Below are positions 16,896 through 26,626 of a DNA stretch of 64,000 nt, in pieces. The stretch is from Pseudomonas oryzagri (lineage in GTDB: Bacteria > Pseudomonadota > Gammaproteobacteria > Pseudomonadales > Pseudomonadaceae), in the NCBI RefSeq assembly GCF_020831405.1, contig NZ_JAJHPU010000043.1:248001-312000 (forward strand). Direction: 5' to 3'. Made by a program: the position numbers and the translations under genes. Under the pieces are notes generated by a model, which saw only the letters and a list, made by a program, of their open reading frames with translations, searched no databases and was not told the DNA's origin. Within the stretch, counting starts at the first letter, position 1, and each line of letters opens with the position of its first letter.

Positions 16896-17963
16896 TTACA
16901 GCTTGCCGTCCGCCGCCATCTGCATGTAACGCGGCTCGAAGCGCAGCTTGACGTTGCCTTCGTCGCCGCGCACCACGCCGCCGGCGAAGCGCATGCCCAC
17001 CGCATCGGCGCTCGGTGCGCCCTCGCCGAGCAGGCCGTGGGCGAAGGAGAACTCGGCGACCTTGCCCATGGTTTCGCGCAGGCGGCCGCTGCTGGTGAAC
17101 TCCACGGCGTCCTTGGCCGAATAGAACATCTTGGTGGCGGCGAGCTGCGCCTCGAAGCCGGCCAGGTCGGTGCCCGAGGCCTTGGCCATGTGTTCGCGGG
17201 CGGCCTTGCCGGCCGGGGTGTCGGCGGCCATGGTGGCCATGATTTCGTACCAGGCGCCGGTCAGCGCCTTGCCCAGCGCCGGGTTGTCTTCGAGGGTCTC
17301 GCTGTTGACCACCATCAGGTCGATGATCTCGCCGGGGATCTCGCTGGAGTCGAACACCTTGCTGACCTTCGGCGTGGCGACCACTTCGGCGAGCAGCGGG
17401 TTCCAGGTGGCCACCGCCTTCACCTCGTCGCTGGCGAAGGCGCCGACCAGGTCGGCGTCCGAGGTGTTGACCACCTTGAGGTCCTTCTCGGACAGGTTGG
17501 CGCGCTCCAGGCCGCGGGCCAGCAGGTAGTGGGAAACCGACAGCTCGACCAGGTTGACCGGCGTGCCCTTGAGGTCGGCGAGGGTCTTGTTCTCGCCCTT
17601 GATGACGATGCCGTCGTTGCCGTTGGAGAAGTCGCCGACGATCAGCGCGGTGGAATCGACGCCGCCGGCGGCCGGGATGGTCAGGGCGTCCATATTGGTC
17701 ATGGTGCAGCCGTCGAACTGCCCGGCGGTGTACTGGTTGATCGACTCGACGTAGTCGTTGAGCTGCACCACGTCGATGTCGATGCCGTACTTCTTCGCCC
17801 ACTTGTCGACGATGCCTTGGGTGGTGCCGTATTCCCACGGCATCCAGCCGGCGTAGATGGTCCAGCAGACGCTGAAGTGCTCCTTGGGAGCGGCCTGGCT
17901 GGCGAAGCTGATGAGGGCGGCGAGGCTGGCGGCGAGGGCGGCTGTCAGGCGGGGCTTGCGCAT
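16896..17963 (-). CDS. ABC importer substrate-binding protein of the guanidine operon
   Basis: A 355-residue periplasmic protein with a Sec signal peptide (MRKPRLTAALAASLAALISF, cleavage about after SQAA). The mature protein resembles NitT/TauT binding proteins (CWTIYAGWMPWEY, GIVDKWAKKYGIDIDVVQLNDY, VNTSDADLVGAF). ATG 17963 has a clear GGAGG site 7 bases upstream. An upstream in-frame extension runs through the riboswitch and is not coding. It is the first gene of the operon, directly controlled by the riboswitch leader. Confidence 0.93.
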   Translation of the reverse strand: MRKPRLTAALAASLAALISFASQAAPKEHFSVCWTIYAGWMPWEYGTTQGIVDKWAKKYGIDIDVVQLNDYVESINQYTAGQFDGCTMTNMDALTIPAAGGVDSTALIVGDFSNGNDGIVIKGENKTLADLKGTPVNLVELSVSHYLLARGLERANLSEKDLKVVNTSDADLVGAFASDEVKAVATWNPLLAEVVATPKVSKVFDSSEIPGEIIDLMVVNSETLEDNPALGKALTGAWYEIMATMAADTPAGKAAREHMAKASGTDLAGFEAQLAATKMFYSAKDAVEFTSSGRLRETMGKVAEFSFAHGLLGEGAPSADAVGMRFAGGVVRGDEGNVKLRFEPRYMQMAADGKL

Positions 17964-18027
17964 GGGATACCTCCGGTTCGGTTGAGGACGGGCAGGAGCG
18001 GCGCGGCGTATTCGGATACGTCGTTCG

Positions 18028-18124
18028 TCTCCCGGGCTTTTGTCCCGCCGTGTAACCTCGCTGAGGTCGCCAACTCTCGGACCAGTCGCCCGCAATCCGC
18101 TGGATCGGCGGGCCGGAACCCTAG
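18028..18124 (-). promoter_or_regulatory. ykkC guanidine-I riboswitch
   Basis: Reading leftward, the leader carries the conserved blocks of the class in order: CTAGGGTTCCG (18124-18114), CTGGTCCGAGAG (18085-18074), ACACGGCGGGAC (18053-18042) and AAAAGCCCGGGAGA (18041-18028). These form the two stacked helices and binding pocket of the guanidine-I aptamer. The aptamer ends 65 bases before the ATG of the binding-protein gene. I see no U-tract terminator between them, so control of ribosome access or an atypical terminator is possible. Confidence 0.93.
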
Positions 18125-18189
18125 TCGGCCATTTGCAAATTGTGGTGCCGCTGCCCGCATGGCGGGTGACTCCTGCGCGGATTCCTTAA

Positions 18190-18206
18190 AGCGAAAGGCG
18201 TGCCAG
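18190..18206 (-). promoter_or_regulatory. Sigma-54 (-24/-12) promoter of the guanidine operon
   Basis: The minus strand reads CTGGCACGCCTTTCGCT. The -24 half matches YTGGCACG exactly. The -12 half is TCGCT against TTGCW (one mismatch), with the invariant GG and GC ten bases apart. Transcription would start near 18180, about 55 bases before the riboswitch. Nitrogen-limitation control through NtrC would fit, but I did not find an obvious NtrC site. Confidence 0.65.
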
Positions 18207-18383
18207 TTTTGCCGAGGCCGCATGGCGCGCGGCCTGCGCGCGTGCTCGCGGTCTTTTTCCGCGCCTCTGGCCGCTGCCTGGGGGCGCTGCTGGTGCGATG
18301 GACGCCCCGAAATGGGGCATTTGCCGCCCCGTGGCCGGCCGCGTATGGTGGCGGCCGTTTTCCCCGGCCGCCTGGAGCCACCC

Positions 18384-19118
18384 GTGAGCCTGCCCTTGCC
18401 CCTGCTGATCGCCCTGCAATTTCTCACCCGCCTGCCGATCCGCCTGCCCTATATGCCCGAACCCGAGCAGCTCGGTCGTTCGCTGCTGTGGTATCCGCTG
18501 GTCGGCCTGCTGCTGGGCATCCTGCTGGCGGCGCTGGCCTGGGCGTTGGGCGGGGTGGACACGCCGCTGGCGGCGGCCCTGGTCCTCGCCCTGTGGGTGC
18601 TGGCCAGCGGCGGCCTGCACCTGGACGGCCTGGCCGACACCGCCGACGCCTGGGTCGGCGGCCTGGGCGATCGAGAGCGCACCCTGGCGATCATGAAGGA
18701 CCCGTGCTGCGGGCCGATGGCCGTGGTGACCCTGGTGCTGGTGCTGCTGCTCAAGTTCGTCGCGCTATGGGCGCTGCTCGATGCCGGCCGCTGGCCGGTT
18801 CTGCTGCTGGCGCCGCTGCTCGGCCGCAGCGCGCTGCTGCTGCTGTTCCTCGGTACGACCTACGTGCGCCGGGGCGGGCTGGGCAGCGCCATGGCCGAAT
18901 ATCTGCCGGCGCGCGCCGGCTGGCGCGTGCTGCTGGCGGCGGGGCTGGCCTGCCTGCTCGGCGGCGGGTCCGGGGTGCTGGCGCTGGGCGTGGCGCTGGT
19001 CGCCTTCGCCCTGTGCCGGCGTGCCCTGTTGCGGCGCATCGGCGGGACCACCGGGGATACCGCCGGCGCCGTGCTGGAGCTGGTGGAGTGCGCCGTGCTG
19101 GTGGCCGTGGCGCTCTGA
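18384..19118 (+). CDS. cobS: CobS, adenosylcobinamide-GDP ribazoletransferase (cobalamin synthase)
   Basis: A 244-residue polytopic membrane enzyme that joins adenosylcobinamide-GDP and alpha-ribazole(-phosphate). Family motifs are present: LQFLTRLPI, GGLHLDGLADTADAW (acidic, Mg-binding), IMKDPCCGPMAV and RRIGGTTGDTAGAVLEL. GTG 18384 is the best start (GGAG 7 bases upstream). In most Pseudomonas this gene follows cobC directly. Here it stands alone, divergent from the guanidine operon, so it must have acquired its own promoter within 18207-18383. Confidence 0.95.
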   Translation: MSLPLPLLIALQFLTRLPIRLPYMPEPEQLGRSLLWYPLVGLLLGILLAALAWALGGVDTPLAAALVLALWVLASGGLHLDGLADTADAWVGGLGDRERTLAIMKDPCCGPMAVVTLVLVLLLKFVALWALLDAGRWPVLLLAPLLGRSALLLLFLGTTYVRRGGLGSAMAEYLPARAGWRVLLAAGLACLLGGGSGVLALGVALVAFALCRRALLRRIGGTTGDTAGAVLELVECAVLVAVAL

Positions 19119-19288
19119 GGACGGCCGGCGAGGAGGGCCGAAAACGTGCACGACGGGCGGCAACTTGCGTGCATGCTGCGTCATCTTGGTGCTTTACTCT
19201 GCGCTGGACCCCGGGGACTGGCGGGTTTTGCAGCATTGGCGCAGATCTTGCCTAGTCGGGATATTGCTCTGGCACGCAGGAGGCCGCC

Positions 19289-22200
19289 GTGTCGATCCAT
19301 GTTGCACTGCATCACGTCACCCACTATCGCTACGACCGCCCGGTCAACCTCGGACCGCAGATCGTTCGCCTGCGCCCGGCGCCGCACAGCCGCACGCGCA
19401 TCCTCTCCTACGCGCTGAAGGTGCAGCCCGAGGGCCACTTCATCAACTGGCAGCAGGACCCGCAGGGCAACTACCTGGCGCGCCTGGTGTTCCCGGAGAA
19501 GACCGAGGAGTTCCGCGTCGAGGTCGACCTGGTGGCCGAGATGGCGGTGTTCAACCCGTTCGACTTCTTCCTCGAGCCCTACGCGGAAAAGATTCCCTTC
19601 GCCTACACCGAGGGCGAGCGCCTGGAGCTCGCGCCCTACCTGGCGACCCTGCCGGCCACTCCGCTGCTGGCCGACTACCTCTCGACCATCGAGCGCACGC
19701 CGACGCCCAGCGTCGACTTCCTGGTCGGCCTCAACCAGCGTTTGGCGCGCGACATCCGCTACCTGATCCGCATGGAACCGGGCGTGCAGACGCCCGAGCA
19801 GACCCTGGAGAAGGCCTCCGGCTCCTGCCGCGACTCGGCCTGGCTGCTGGTCCAGCTGCTGCGCCACCTGGGCCTGGCCGCGCGCTTCGTGTCCGGCTAC
19901 CTGATCCAGCTCACCGCCGACGTCAAGGCGCTCGACGGCCCGAGCGGCACCGAGGTGGACTTCACCGACCTGCATGCCTGGTGCGAGGTGTACCTGCCGG
20001 GCGCCGGCTGGATCGGCCTCGACCCCACCTCCGGGCTGTTCGCCGGCGAGGGGCACATCCCGGTCGCCTGCAGCCCCGAGCCGTCGTCGGCGGCGCCGAT
20101 CAGCGGCGGCGTCGACAAGTGCGAGGTGGAGTTCGCCCACGACATGCGCGTCGAGCGCGTCTGGGAGGCGCCGCGCGTCACCCTGCCGTACAGCGACGCG
20201 CAGTGGCAGGCCATCGACGCCCTCGGCCAGCAGGTCGACGCCGACCTGGCCGCCGCCGACGTGCGTCTGACCATGGGCGGCGAGCCTACCTTCGTCGCCA
20301 TCGACTACCCCGACGACGCCGAGTGGAACACCGCCGCGCTCGGTCCCAACAAGCGCCGCCTGGCCGCCGAGCTGTTCCACCGCCTGCGCACGCACTACGC
20401 GCCGCAGGCGCTGGTGCATTTCGGCCAGGGCAAGTGGTATCCCGGCGAGCAGCTGCCGCGCTGGTCGCTCAACTGCTTCTGGCGCAAGGACGGCGAGCCG
20501 GTCTGGCGCGATCCCGCGCTGCTCGCCGACGAGGGCCTGCACTACGGCGCCGACGAGCGCCTGGCGGCGCGCTTCCTCGCCACCCTGGCCGGGCACCTGG
20601 GCCTGTCCGGCGAGCAGGTGTTCGCCGCCTACGAGGACTGGCTGTACTACCTGTGGCGCGAACGTCGCCTGCCGGTCAACGTCACCGCCGAGGACGCGCG
20701 CCTGGCCGATCCGCTGGAGCGCGAGCGCCTGCGCAAGGTGTTCGACCAGGGCCTGGAGCAGGTGGTCGGCCACATCCTGCCGCTGGCGCGCAGCGTCGAC
20801 GGTTCGCGCTGGGAGTCCGGCGCCTGGTTCCTGCGCGACGAGCACTGCCGGCTGATCCCCGGCGACTCGCCACTCGGCTACCGGCTGCCGCTGGACTCGC
20901 AGCCGTGGGTCAGCCAGAGCGACTACCCCTACGTGCAGGCGGCCGATCCGAACCAGAGCTTCCCGCCGCTGCCTGGCCATACCGCGATCCGCCAGCAGCT
21001 GCGCCGGGCGCCGGCGCGGGCCGCCAGCACCCTGGCCGAGGCGGGCTACGCCGCGAGCGCCGGCGCCGGCACGGGCGGCGAGCGTGCCGCCCTGCAGGCC
21101 GAGGACGCGCCGGGGCGCTTCCAGTCCGCCGCCGGCATCGTGCGCACCGCGCTGTGCGCCGAGCCGCGCGACGGCCGCCTGTACCTGTTCATGCCGCCGC
21201 TGGCGCGCCTGGAGGACTACCTGGAGCTGGTCGCCGCCATCGAGGCGACCGCCGCCGAGCTGCGCTGCCCGGTCATGCTGGAAGGCTACGAGCCGCCGGC
21301 CGACCCGCGTCTCACCCACTTCCGCGTCACCCCCGACCCGGGCGTGATCGAGGTGAACATCCACCCGGCGGCCAGCTGGGACGAGCTGGTCGAGCGCACC
21401 GAGTTCCTCTACGAGGCGGCCCGCCTGACCCGGCTGTCGTCCGAGAAGTTCATGATCGACGGCCGCCACACCGGCACCGGCGGCGGCAACCACTTCGTGC
21501 TCGGCGGCGCCACTCCGGCCGACTCGCCGTTCCTGCGCCGCCCGGACCTCTTGCGCAGCCTGATTTCCTACTGGCACAACCACCCGTCGCTGTCCTACCT
21601 GTTCAGCGGCCTGTTCATCGGCCCGACCTCGCAGGCGCCGCGCGTCGACGAGGCGCGCAACGACGCGCTCTACGAGCTGGAGATCGCCTTTGCGCAGATG
21701 CCCGAGCCGGGCGCCGAGTGCCCGCCGTGGCTGGTCGACCGCCTGCTGCGCAACCTGCTGGTCGACGTCAGCGGCAACACCCACCGCGCCGAGTTCTGCA
21801 TCGACAAGCTGTACTCGCCGGACTCCAGCAGCGGCCGCCTCGGCCTGCTCGAGCTGCGTGCCTTCGAGATGCCGCCGCACGCGCGCATGAGCCTGGCCCA
21901 GCAGGTGCTGCTGCGCGCGCTGGTGGCGCGCTTCTGGAACGAGCCGTACCGCCCGCAGCGCCTGGTGCGCTGGGGCACCGAGCTGCACGACCGCTTCCTG
22001 CTGCCGCACTTCGTCGAGCAGGACTTCCGCGACGTGCTGCACGAACTGGGCGAAGCCGGCTACGCCTTCCGTCCCGAGTGGTTCGCCCCGCATTTCGAGT
22101 TCCGCTTCCCCAGCCTCGGCGACTTCGCCGTGCAGGGCATCGACCTCGAGCTGCGCCAGGCGCTGGAGCCCTGGCACGTGCTGGGCGAGGAGGGCGCCGT

Positions 22201-22645
22201 CGGCGGCACCGTGCGCTACGTCGATTCCTCGCTGGAGCGCGTGCAGGTGCGGGTGACCGGCATGGCCGCGGACCGCTACGTGCTGACCTGCAACGGCGTG
22301 CCGGTGCCGCTGACGCCCACCGGCGCGGTCGGCGAGTTCGTCGCCGGCGTGCGCTTCCGCGCCTGGCAGCCGGCGTCCTGCCTGCAGCCGACCATCGGCG
22401 TGCACGCGCCGCTGGTGCTCGACCTGGTCGACACCTGGATGAACCGCTCGCTGGGCGGCTGCCAGTACCACGTCGCCCATCCGGGCGGGCGCAACTACGC
22501 GAGCCTGCCGGTCAACGCCTACGAGGCGGAAAGCCGGCGCCTGGCGCGCTTCTTCCGCCACGGTCACACGCCGGGCAAGGTCGCCGCGCCGCAGCCGGGG
22601 GAGAACCGCGAGCTGCCGATGACCCTCGATCTGCGCAGGACCTGA
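19289..22645 (+). CDS. Transglutaminase-DUF2126 fusion protein
   Basis: An 1118-residue cytosolic protein. The N-terminal transglutaminase-like domain has the Cys-His-Asp set Cys180 (GSCRDSAW), His229 (DLHAWCEV) and Asp245 (IGLDPTSG). From about 290 the DUF2126 region begins ([58 protein letters not shown]), which has been proposed to be a glutamine-synthetase-like amidoligase module. GTG 19289 follows a strong GCAGGAGG site. It leads a cluster with a fused ATP-grasp/alpha-E gene and a second transglutaminase. Function is predicted peptide synthesis or hydrolysis; the substrate is unknown. Confidence 0.92.
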   Translation: MSIHVALHHVTHYRYDRPVNLGPQIVRLRPAPHSRTRILSYALKVQPEGHFINWQQDPQGNYLARLVFPEKTEEFRVEVDLVAEMAVFNPFDFFLEPYAEKIPFAYTEGERLELAPYLATLPATPLLADYLSTIERTPTPSVDFLVGLNQRLARDIRYLIRMEPGVQTPEQTLEKASGSCRDSAWLLVQLLRHLGLAARFVSGYLIQLTADVKALDGPSGTEVDFTDLHAWCEVYLPGAGWIGLDPTSGLFAGEGHIPVACSPEPSSAAPISGGVDKCEVEFAHDMRVERVWEAPRVTLPYSDAQWQAIDALGQQVDADLAAADVRLTMGGEPTFVAIDYPDDAEWNTAALGPNKRRLAAELFHRLRTHYAPQALVHFGQGKWYPGEQLPRWSLNCFWRKDGEPVWRDPALLADEGLHYGADERLAARFLATLAGHLGLSGEQVFAAYEDWLYYLWRERRLPVNVTAEDARLADPLERERLRKVFDQGLEQVVGHILPLARSVDGSRWESGAWFLRDEHCRLIPGDSPLGYRLPLDSQPWVSQSDYPYVQAADPNQSFPPLPGHTAIRQQLRRAPARAASTLAEAGYAASAGAGTGGERAALQAEDAPGRFQSAAGIVRTALCAEPRDGRLYLFMPPLARLEDYLELVAAIEATAAELRCPVMLEGYEPPADPRLTHFRVTPDPGVIEVNIHPAASWDELVERTEFLYEAARLTRLSSEKFMIDGRHTGTGGGNHFVLGGATPADSPFLRRPDLLRSLISYWHNHPSLSYLFSGLFIGPTSQAPRVDEARNDALYELEIAFAQMPEPGAECPPWLVDRLLRNLLVDVSGNTHRAEFCIDKLYSPDSSSGRLGLLELRAFEMPPHARMSLAQQVLLRALVARFWNEPYRPQRLVRWGTELHDRFLLPHFVEQDFRDVLHELGEAGYAFRPEWFAPHFEFRFPSLGDFAVQGIDLELRQALEPWHVLGEEGAVGGTVRYVDSSLERVQVRVTGMAADRYVLTCNGVPVPLTPTGAVGEFVAGVRFRAWQPASCLQPTIGVHAPLVLDLVDTWMNRSLGGCQYHVAHPGGRNYASLPVNAYEAESRRLARFFRHGHTPGKVAAPQPGENRELPMTLDLRRT

Positions 22646-22650
22646 GTCGC

Positions 22651-22766
22651 GTAGGGTGGGTTAGGCCTGCGGCCGTAACCCACCAACCGGCCGCGAGGCC
22701 GGCCAGGAGCGCTGCCTGACGGCATCGTAGGGTGGGTTACGCCGCGGCGCGGCTGACCCACCCTAC
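22651..22766. repeat. GTAGGGTGG-family repeat, two units
   Basis: GTAGGGTGGGTTA at 22651 pairs with TAACCCACC at 22676-22684. A second copy begins at 22730 (GTAGGGTGGGTTA) and closes with ACCCACCCTAC near 22757-22766. CCGGCCGCGAGGCCGG between them is a further hairpin. The element separates the DUF2126 gene from the ATP-grasp gene. Confidence 0.75.
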
Positions 22767-22886
22767 GATCGAGCTTTCCCCGCCCTTGGTCGCGGGATGC
22801 GCGAAAGCGAGGGCTGCTACCCTCGTCCCACCCGGTCCCTGCGGGGGCCGGGGATGCATTACAACAGGATGCCCACCGAGTACCCC

Positions 22887-25430
22887 ATGTCCGATCTGCT
22901 TGCCCACTACCGGCGTAGCGACGCCGTCTACCACGAGCTGCTGGATGCCAAGGGCGAGGTGCGCCCGCACTGGCAACAGATGCTCGGCCATCTGCGCCGC
23001 TGCACGCCGGCGCAGCTGCGCCAGCGCCAGGCCCTGCTGGCCCGGCAGATCCAGGAGAACGGCGTCACCTACAACGTCTACGCCGACCCCGACGGCGCCG
23101 ACCGGCCGTGGGAACTCGACCTGCTGCCCAACATCATCCCCGCCGAGGAGTGGCAGGAGCTGGCCGCCGGCGTGGCGCAGCGCGCGACCCTGCTCAACGG
23201 CGTGCTCGCCGACATCTACGGCCCGCAGCGGCTGATCGCCGACGGGCTGCTGCCGGCCGAGCTGGTGTTCGGCCACAACAACTACCTGTGGCCGTGCCAG
23301 GGCGTGCAGCCGCCGGGCGACACCTGGCTGCACGTCTACGCCGTGGACCTGGCGCGCGCGCCGGACGGCCGCTGGTGGGTCACCGCCGACCGCACCCAGG
23401 CGCCCTCGGGGGCCGGCTACGCGCTGGAGAACCGGCAGATCGTCTCGCGCGCCTTCCCCGAGCTGTACCGCGACCTGCGCGTGCAGTACCTGGCCGGCTA
23501 CTTCCGCACCCTGCAGGAAACCCTGGCGCGCCAGGCGCCTTCTGACGGCGAGACGCCGCTGGTGGTGCTGCTGACTCCGGGCCGTTTCAACGAGACCTAC
23601 TTCGAGCACCTCTACCTGGCGCGCCAGCTCGGCTATCCGCTGGTCGAGGGCAGCGATTTGACCGTGCGCGACAGCACCGTCTACCTGAAGACCCTGGACG
23701 GTCTCAAGCGCGTCCATGCCCTGCTGCGCCGCCTCGACGACGACTTCTGCGACCCGCTGGAGCTGCGCACCGACTCGGCGCTCGGCGTACCCGGCCTGCT
23801 CGATGCGGTGCGCCAGGGCCGCGTCCTGGTGGCCAACGCCCTCGGCAGCGGCGTGCTGGAGTCGCCCGGCCTGCCGGGTTTCCTGCCCGGCATCTGCGAG
23901 CGCCTGCTCGGCGAGCCGCTGCGCCTGCCGTCGATCGCCAGCTGGTGGTGCGGCGAGCCGCCGGTGTTCGAGGAGGCGCTGGAGAAGCTCGACGAGCTGC
24001 TGTTCCGCGCCGCCTTCCCGTCGCAGCAGTACAGCCCGCAGTTCGGCCCCGAGCTCGACGCCGGGCAGCGCGCCGAGCTGGCCGAGCGCATCCGCCAGCG
24101 CCCCTACGCCTACGTCGGCCAGGAGCGTCCGCTGCTTTCCCAGGCGCCGATCTGGCACGCCGCCAGCGCCCGCCTGCAGACGCGGCCGATCGGCATGCGC
24201 GTGTTCGCCGTGGCAGGCCCCGACGGCTATCGGGTGATGCCCGGCGGCCTGACCCGGGTGGCCGCCAGCGCCAGCGCCACCACCCTGTCGATGCAGCGCG
24301 GCGGGGCGAGCAAGGACACCTGGGTGCTCGGCGAGCGCCACGTCGCCAGCGAACCCTGGCAATGGATGCGCTCGCTGGGCGTGGCCGACGTGGTGCGTAG
24401 CGACCCCTACCTGCCGTCGCGGCTGGTGGAGAACCTGTTCTGGTTCGGCCGCTACTGCGACCGCTGCGAAGGTACCGCGCGGCTGTTGCGCATCATGCTG
24501 TCGCGCTACGTCGACGACGGCGACGACCCCGACGCGCTGGAGGCCGCGGTGGCGGTGGCCGAAGGCCTGGGCCTGCTGCCCGATGCCAAATCGCGCGCCG
24601 CCGGCAAGGGCAAGGACGAGGAGGATGGCGAGACCGAGGTCGAGCTGACCCTCGAACAGCGCCTGCTGCAGGCGGTGACCAGCAAGGACTGGCCGTTCAG
24701 CCTGCGCGCCAACCTGCTGCGCATGCAGTGGGCCGCCGCCAGCGTGCGTGGCCGGCTGTCGCGCGAGAACTGGCAGGCGCTGGTCGAGCTGCACCAGGAG
24801 GTGCAGGGGCTGGCCCAGGAGGAGGCCGATCCCGGCGAGCTGCTGGAGTTTCTCGACCGCCTGCTGATGTCGCTGGCCGCGCAGTCCGGCTTCGCGCTCG
24901 ACGACATGACCCGCGACGACGGCTGGCGCTTCCTGATCATCGGTCGGCGCATCGAGCGCGTGCAGTTCCTCGCCGAGAGCATCGCCGGCCTGCTGCACAG
25001 CCCGGCGGTGCACGACCAGGCGGCGCTGGCCTGGCTGCTCGAGCTGGGCAACAGCAGCATCACCTATCGCACCCGCTACCTGGCGGCGCCCCAGCTGATC
25101 CCGGTGCTCGACCTGCTGCTGCTCGACGGCCAGAACCCCCACGCCGTGGTGTTCCAGCTGCGCCAGCTGCACCGCTCCCTGGAGATCCTCGGCGAGCGCC
25201 TGGAGCTGGGGACCTTGCCGGACCTCAAGGCCCTCGACGAGCGACTGTCGACCTGGAACCTCGGCCGCCTGGAGTACAACCCGTTCCACGAAGGCATCGA
25301 TGTCGCCGCCCTCGACGCGCTGGGCGAGATGCTGCAGGACATCGCCGCCGCCGCCGGGCAGCTTTCCGACCACCTCGGCCTGCGCTTCTTCGTGCACGTC
25401 GACGCCAGCCAGCAGACCCAGTCGCTATGA
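22887..25430 (+). CDS. Circularly permuted ATP-grasp / alpha-E fusion protein
   Basis: An 847-residue protein. Residues 1-480 form the circularly permuted ATP-grasp type 2 module (NGVLADIYGPQRLIADGLLPAELV; LLTPGRFNETYFEH; MPGGLTRVA). From about 510 the alpha-E (DUF403) helical domain follows (LVENLFWFGRYCDRCEGTARLL). Elsewhere these are often two separate proteins. A charged linker (KGKDEEDGETEVE) around 570-583 interrupts the alpha-E part. Start 22887 (MSDLLAHY) is preferred; ATGs at 22854 and 22869 are alternatives with no better site. The stop overlaps the next ATG. It is a predicted peptide ligase partner of the flanking transglutaminases. Confidence 0.9.
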   Translation: MSDLLAHYRRSDAVYHELLDAKGEVRPHWQQMLGHLRRCTPAQLRQRQALLARQIQENGVTYNVYADPDGADRPWELDLLPNIIPAEEWQELAAGVAQRATLLNGVLADIYGPQRLIADGLLPAELVFGHNNYLWPCQGVQPPGDTWLHVYAVDLARAPDGRWWVTADRTQAPSGAGYALENRQIVSRAFPELYRDLRVQYLAGYFRTLQETLARQAPSDGETPLVVLLTPGRFNETYFEHLYLARQLGYPLVEGSDLTVRDSTVYLKTLDGLKRVHALLRRLDDDFCDPLELRTDSALGVPGLLDAVRQGRVLVANALGSGVLESPGLPGFLPGICERLLGEPLRLPSIASWWCGEPPVFEEALEKLDELLFRAAFPSQQYSPQFGPELDAGQRAELAERIRQRPYAYVGQERPLLSQAPIWHAASARLQTRPIGMRVFAVAGPDGYRVMPGGLTRVAASASATTLSMQRGGASKDTWVLGERHVASEPWQWMRSLGVADVVRSDPYLPSRLVENLFWFGRYCDRCEGTARLLRIMLSRYVDDGDDPDALEAAVAVAEGLGLLPDAKSRAAGKGKDEEDGETEVELTLEQRLLQAVTSKDWPFSLRANLLRMQWAAASVRGRLSRENWQALVELHQEVQGLAQEEADPGELLEFLDRLLMSLAAQSGFALDDMTRDDGWRFLIIGRRIERVQFLAESIAGLLHSPAVHDQAALAWLLELGNSSITYRTRYLAAPQLIPVLDLLLLDGQNPHAVVFQLRQLHRSLEILGERLELGTLPDLKALDERLSTWNLGRLEYNPFHEGIDVAALDALGEMLQDIAAAAGQLSDHLGLRFFVHVDASQQTQSL

Positions 25431-26341
25431 CCAGCGTTCACTACCGCATCCTTCACGACACCCACTACCGCTATGCGGCGCCGGTGTCGCTGGCCCAGCA
25501 GCTCGCCCACCTGTGGCCGCGCGAGAGCCCCTGGCAGCGCTGCGCCGCCCGCGAGCTGACGGTCAGCCCGGAGCCGACCCGCCGCGTCGACGGCCTCGAC
25601 GTGTTCGGCAATCCGCTGACCCGCCTGGCCTTCGAGCGGCCGCACGACGAGCTCGAGGTCTGCGCGCGCCTGGACGTCGAGGTGCTCGCCCGGCCGACCC
25701 TGCGCCTTGCCGACTCGCCGGCCTGGGAGCGGGTCGCCCACGATCTCAGCTACTCGGGCAAGCCGCTCGGTGCCGAGGAACTGGAGGCCGAGCGCTATCG
25801 CTTCCAGTCGCCCTACGTGCACATCAAGCACGGCTTCGCCACCTTCGCCGACGACTGCTTCACCGCCGGGCGGCCGCTGCTGCTGGCGGCGCAGGCGCTG
25901 ATGCGCAAGATCTTCCGCGAGTTCACCTACGATGCCGCCGCCACCCAGGTGGCCACCCCGCTGACCCAGGTGCTGGAAGAGAAGCGCGGGGTCTGCCAGG
26001 ACTTCGCCCACCTGATGCTCGCCTGCCTGCGCTCGCGCGGCCTGGCGGCGCGCTACGTCAGCGGCTACCTGCTGACCCAGCCGCCGCCCGGCCGGCCGCG
26101 GCTGATCGGCGCCGACGCCTCGCACGCCTGGGTGGCGGTGTGGTGCCCGCGCCAGGGCTGGGTCGACTTCGACCCCACCAACAACCTCTTGCCGGCGCTG
26201 GAGCACATCACCCTGGCCTGGGGCCGCGACTTCGCCGACGTCTCGCCGCTGCGCGGGGTGATCCTCGGCGGCGGCAGCCACGATCCCGAGGTGCGGGTGA
26301 CCGTGATGCCGCTGGCGGAGGCGCGGTCGCGCGGGATCTGA
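25427..26341 (+). CDS. Transglutaminase-like cysteine protease family protein
   Basis: A 304-residue protein with an N-terminal bacterial transglutaminase beta domain (HYRILHDTHYRYAAPVSLAQQ) and a core with Cys190 (RGVCQDFAH), His233 (ASHAWVAVW) and Asp249 (GWVDFDPTNN). There is no signal peptide. The ATG overlaps the stop of the ATP-grasp/alpha-E gene (ATGA at 25427-25430). Two transglutaminases flanking a peptide ligase is the usual order of this conserved cluster; a protease or amidohydrolase role acting on the ligase product is an inference. Confidence 0.92.
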   Translation: MTSVHYRILHDTHYRYAAPVSLAQQLAHLWPRESPWQRCAARELTVSPEPTRRVDGLDVFGNPLTRLAFERPHDELEVCARLDVEVLARPTLRLADSPAWERVAHDLSYSGKPLGAEELEAERYRFQSPYVHIKHGFATFADDCFTAGRPLLLAAQALMRKIFREFTYDAAATQVATPLTQVLEEKRGVCQDFAHLMLACLRSRGLAARYVSGYLLTQPPPGRPRLIGADASHAWVAVWCPRQGWVDFDPTNNLLPALEHITLAWGRDFADVSPLRGVILGGGSHDPEVRVTVMPLAEARSRGI

Positions 26342-26626
26342 GCGCCTGCTCGCGCTCGGCGCCGCGCCGGCCCTGCTGCGTTGCAGCGCAGCGAGGCGGG
26401 TAACAGGCGCTGGCCGGCCCGCGCCCGCGCGGACGACTCGGCAGGAGCGAGTGGTGATGATCGGCAGCGGCGAACTCCGCTTTCTCGACCGATTCCGCGG
26501 AACCGCCGAGGGCACGGCGGGCTTTGGCTGGCGAGCTCGCGAACAGGCCTTACGGGCTCTGGGGCGGCGTTTTTCCGGGAAACTGCTAGCTTTTTTGGAG
26601 TCAATCACTCCGCGCAGGTGTTTCCC

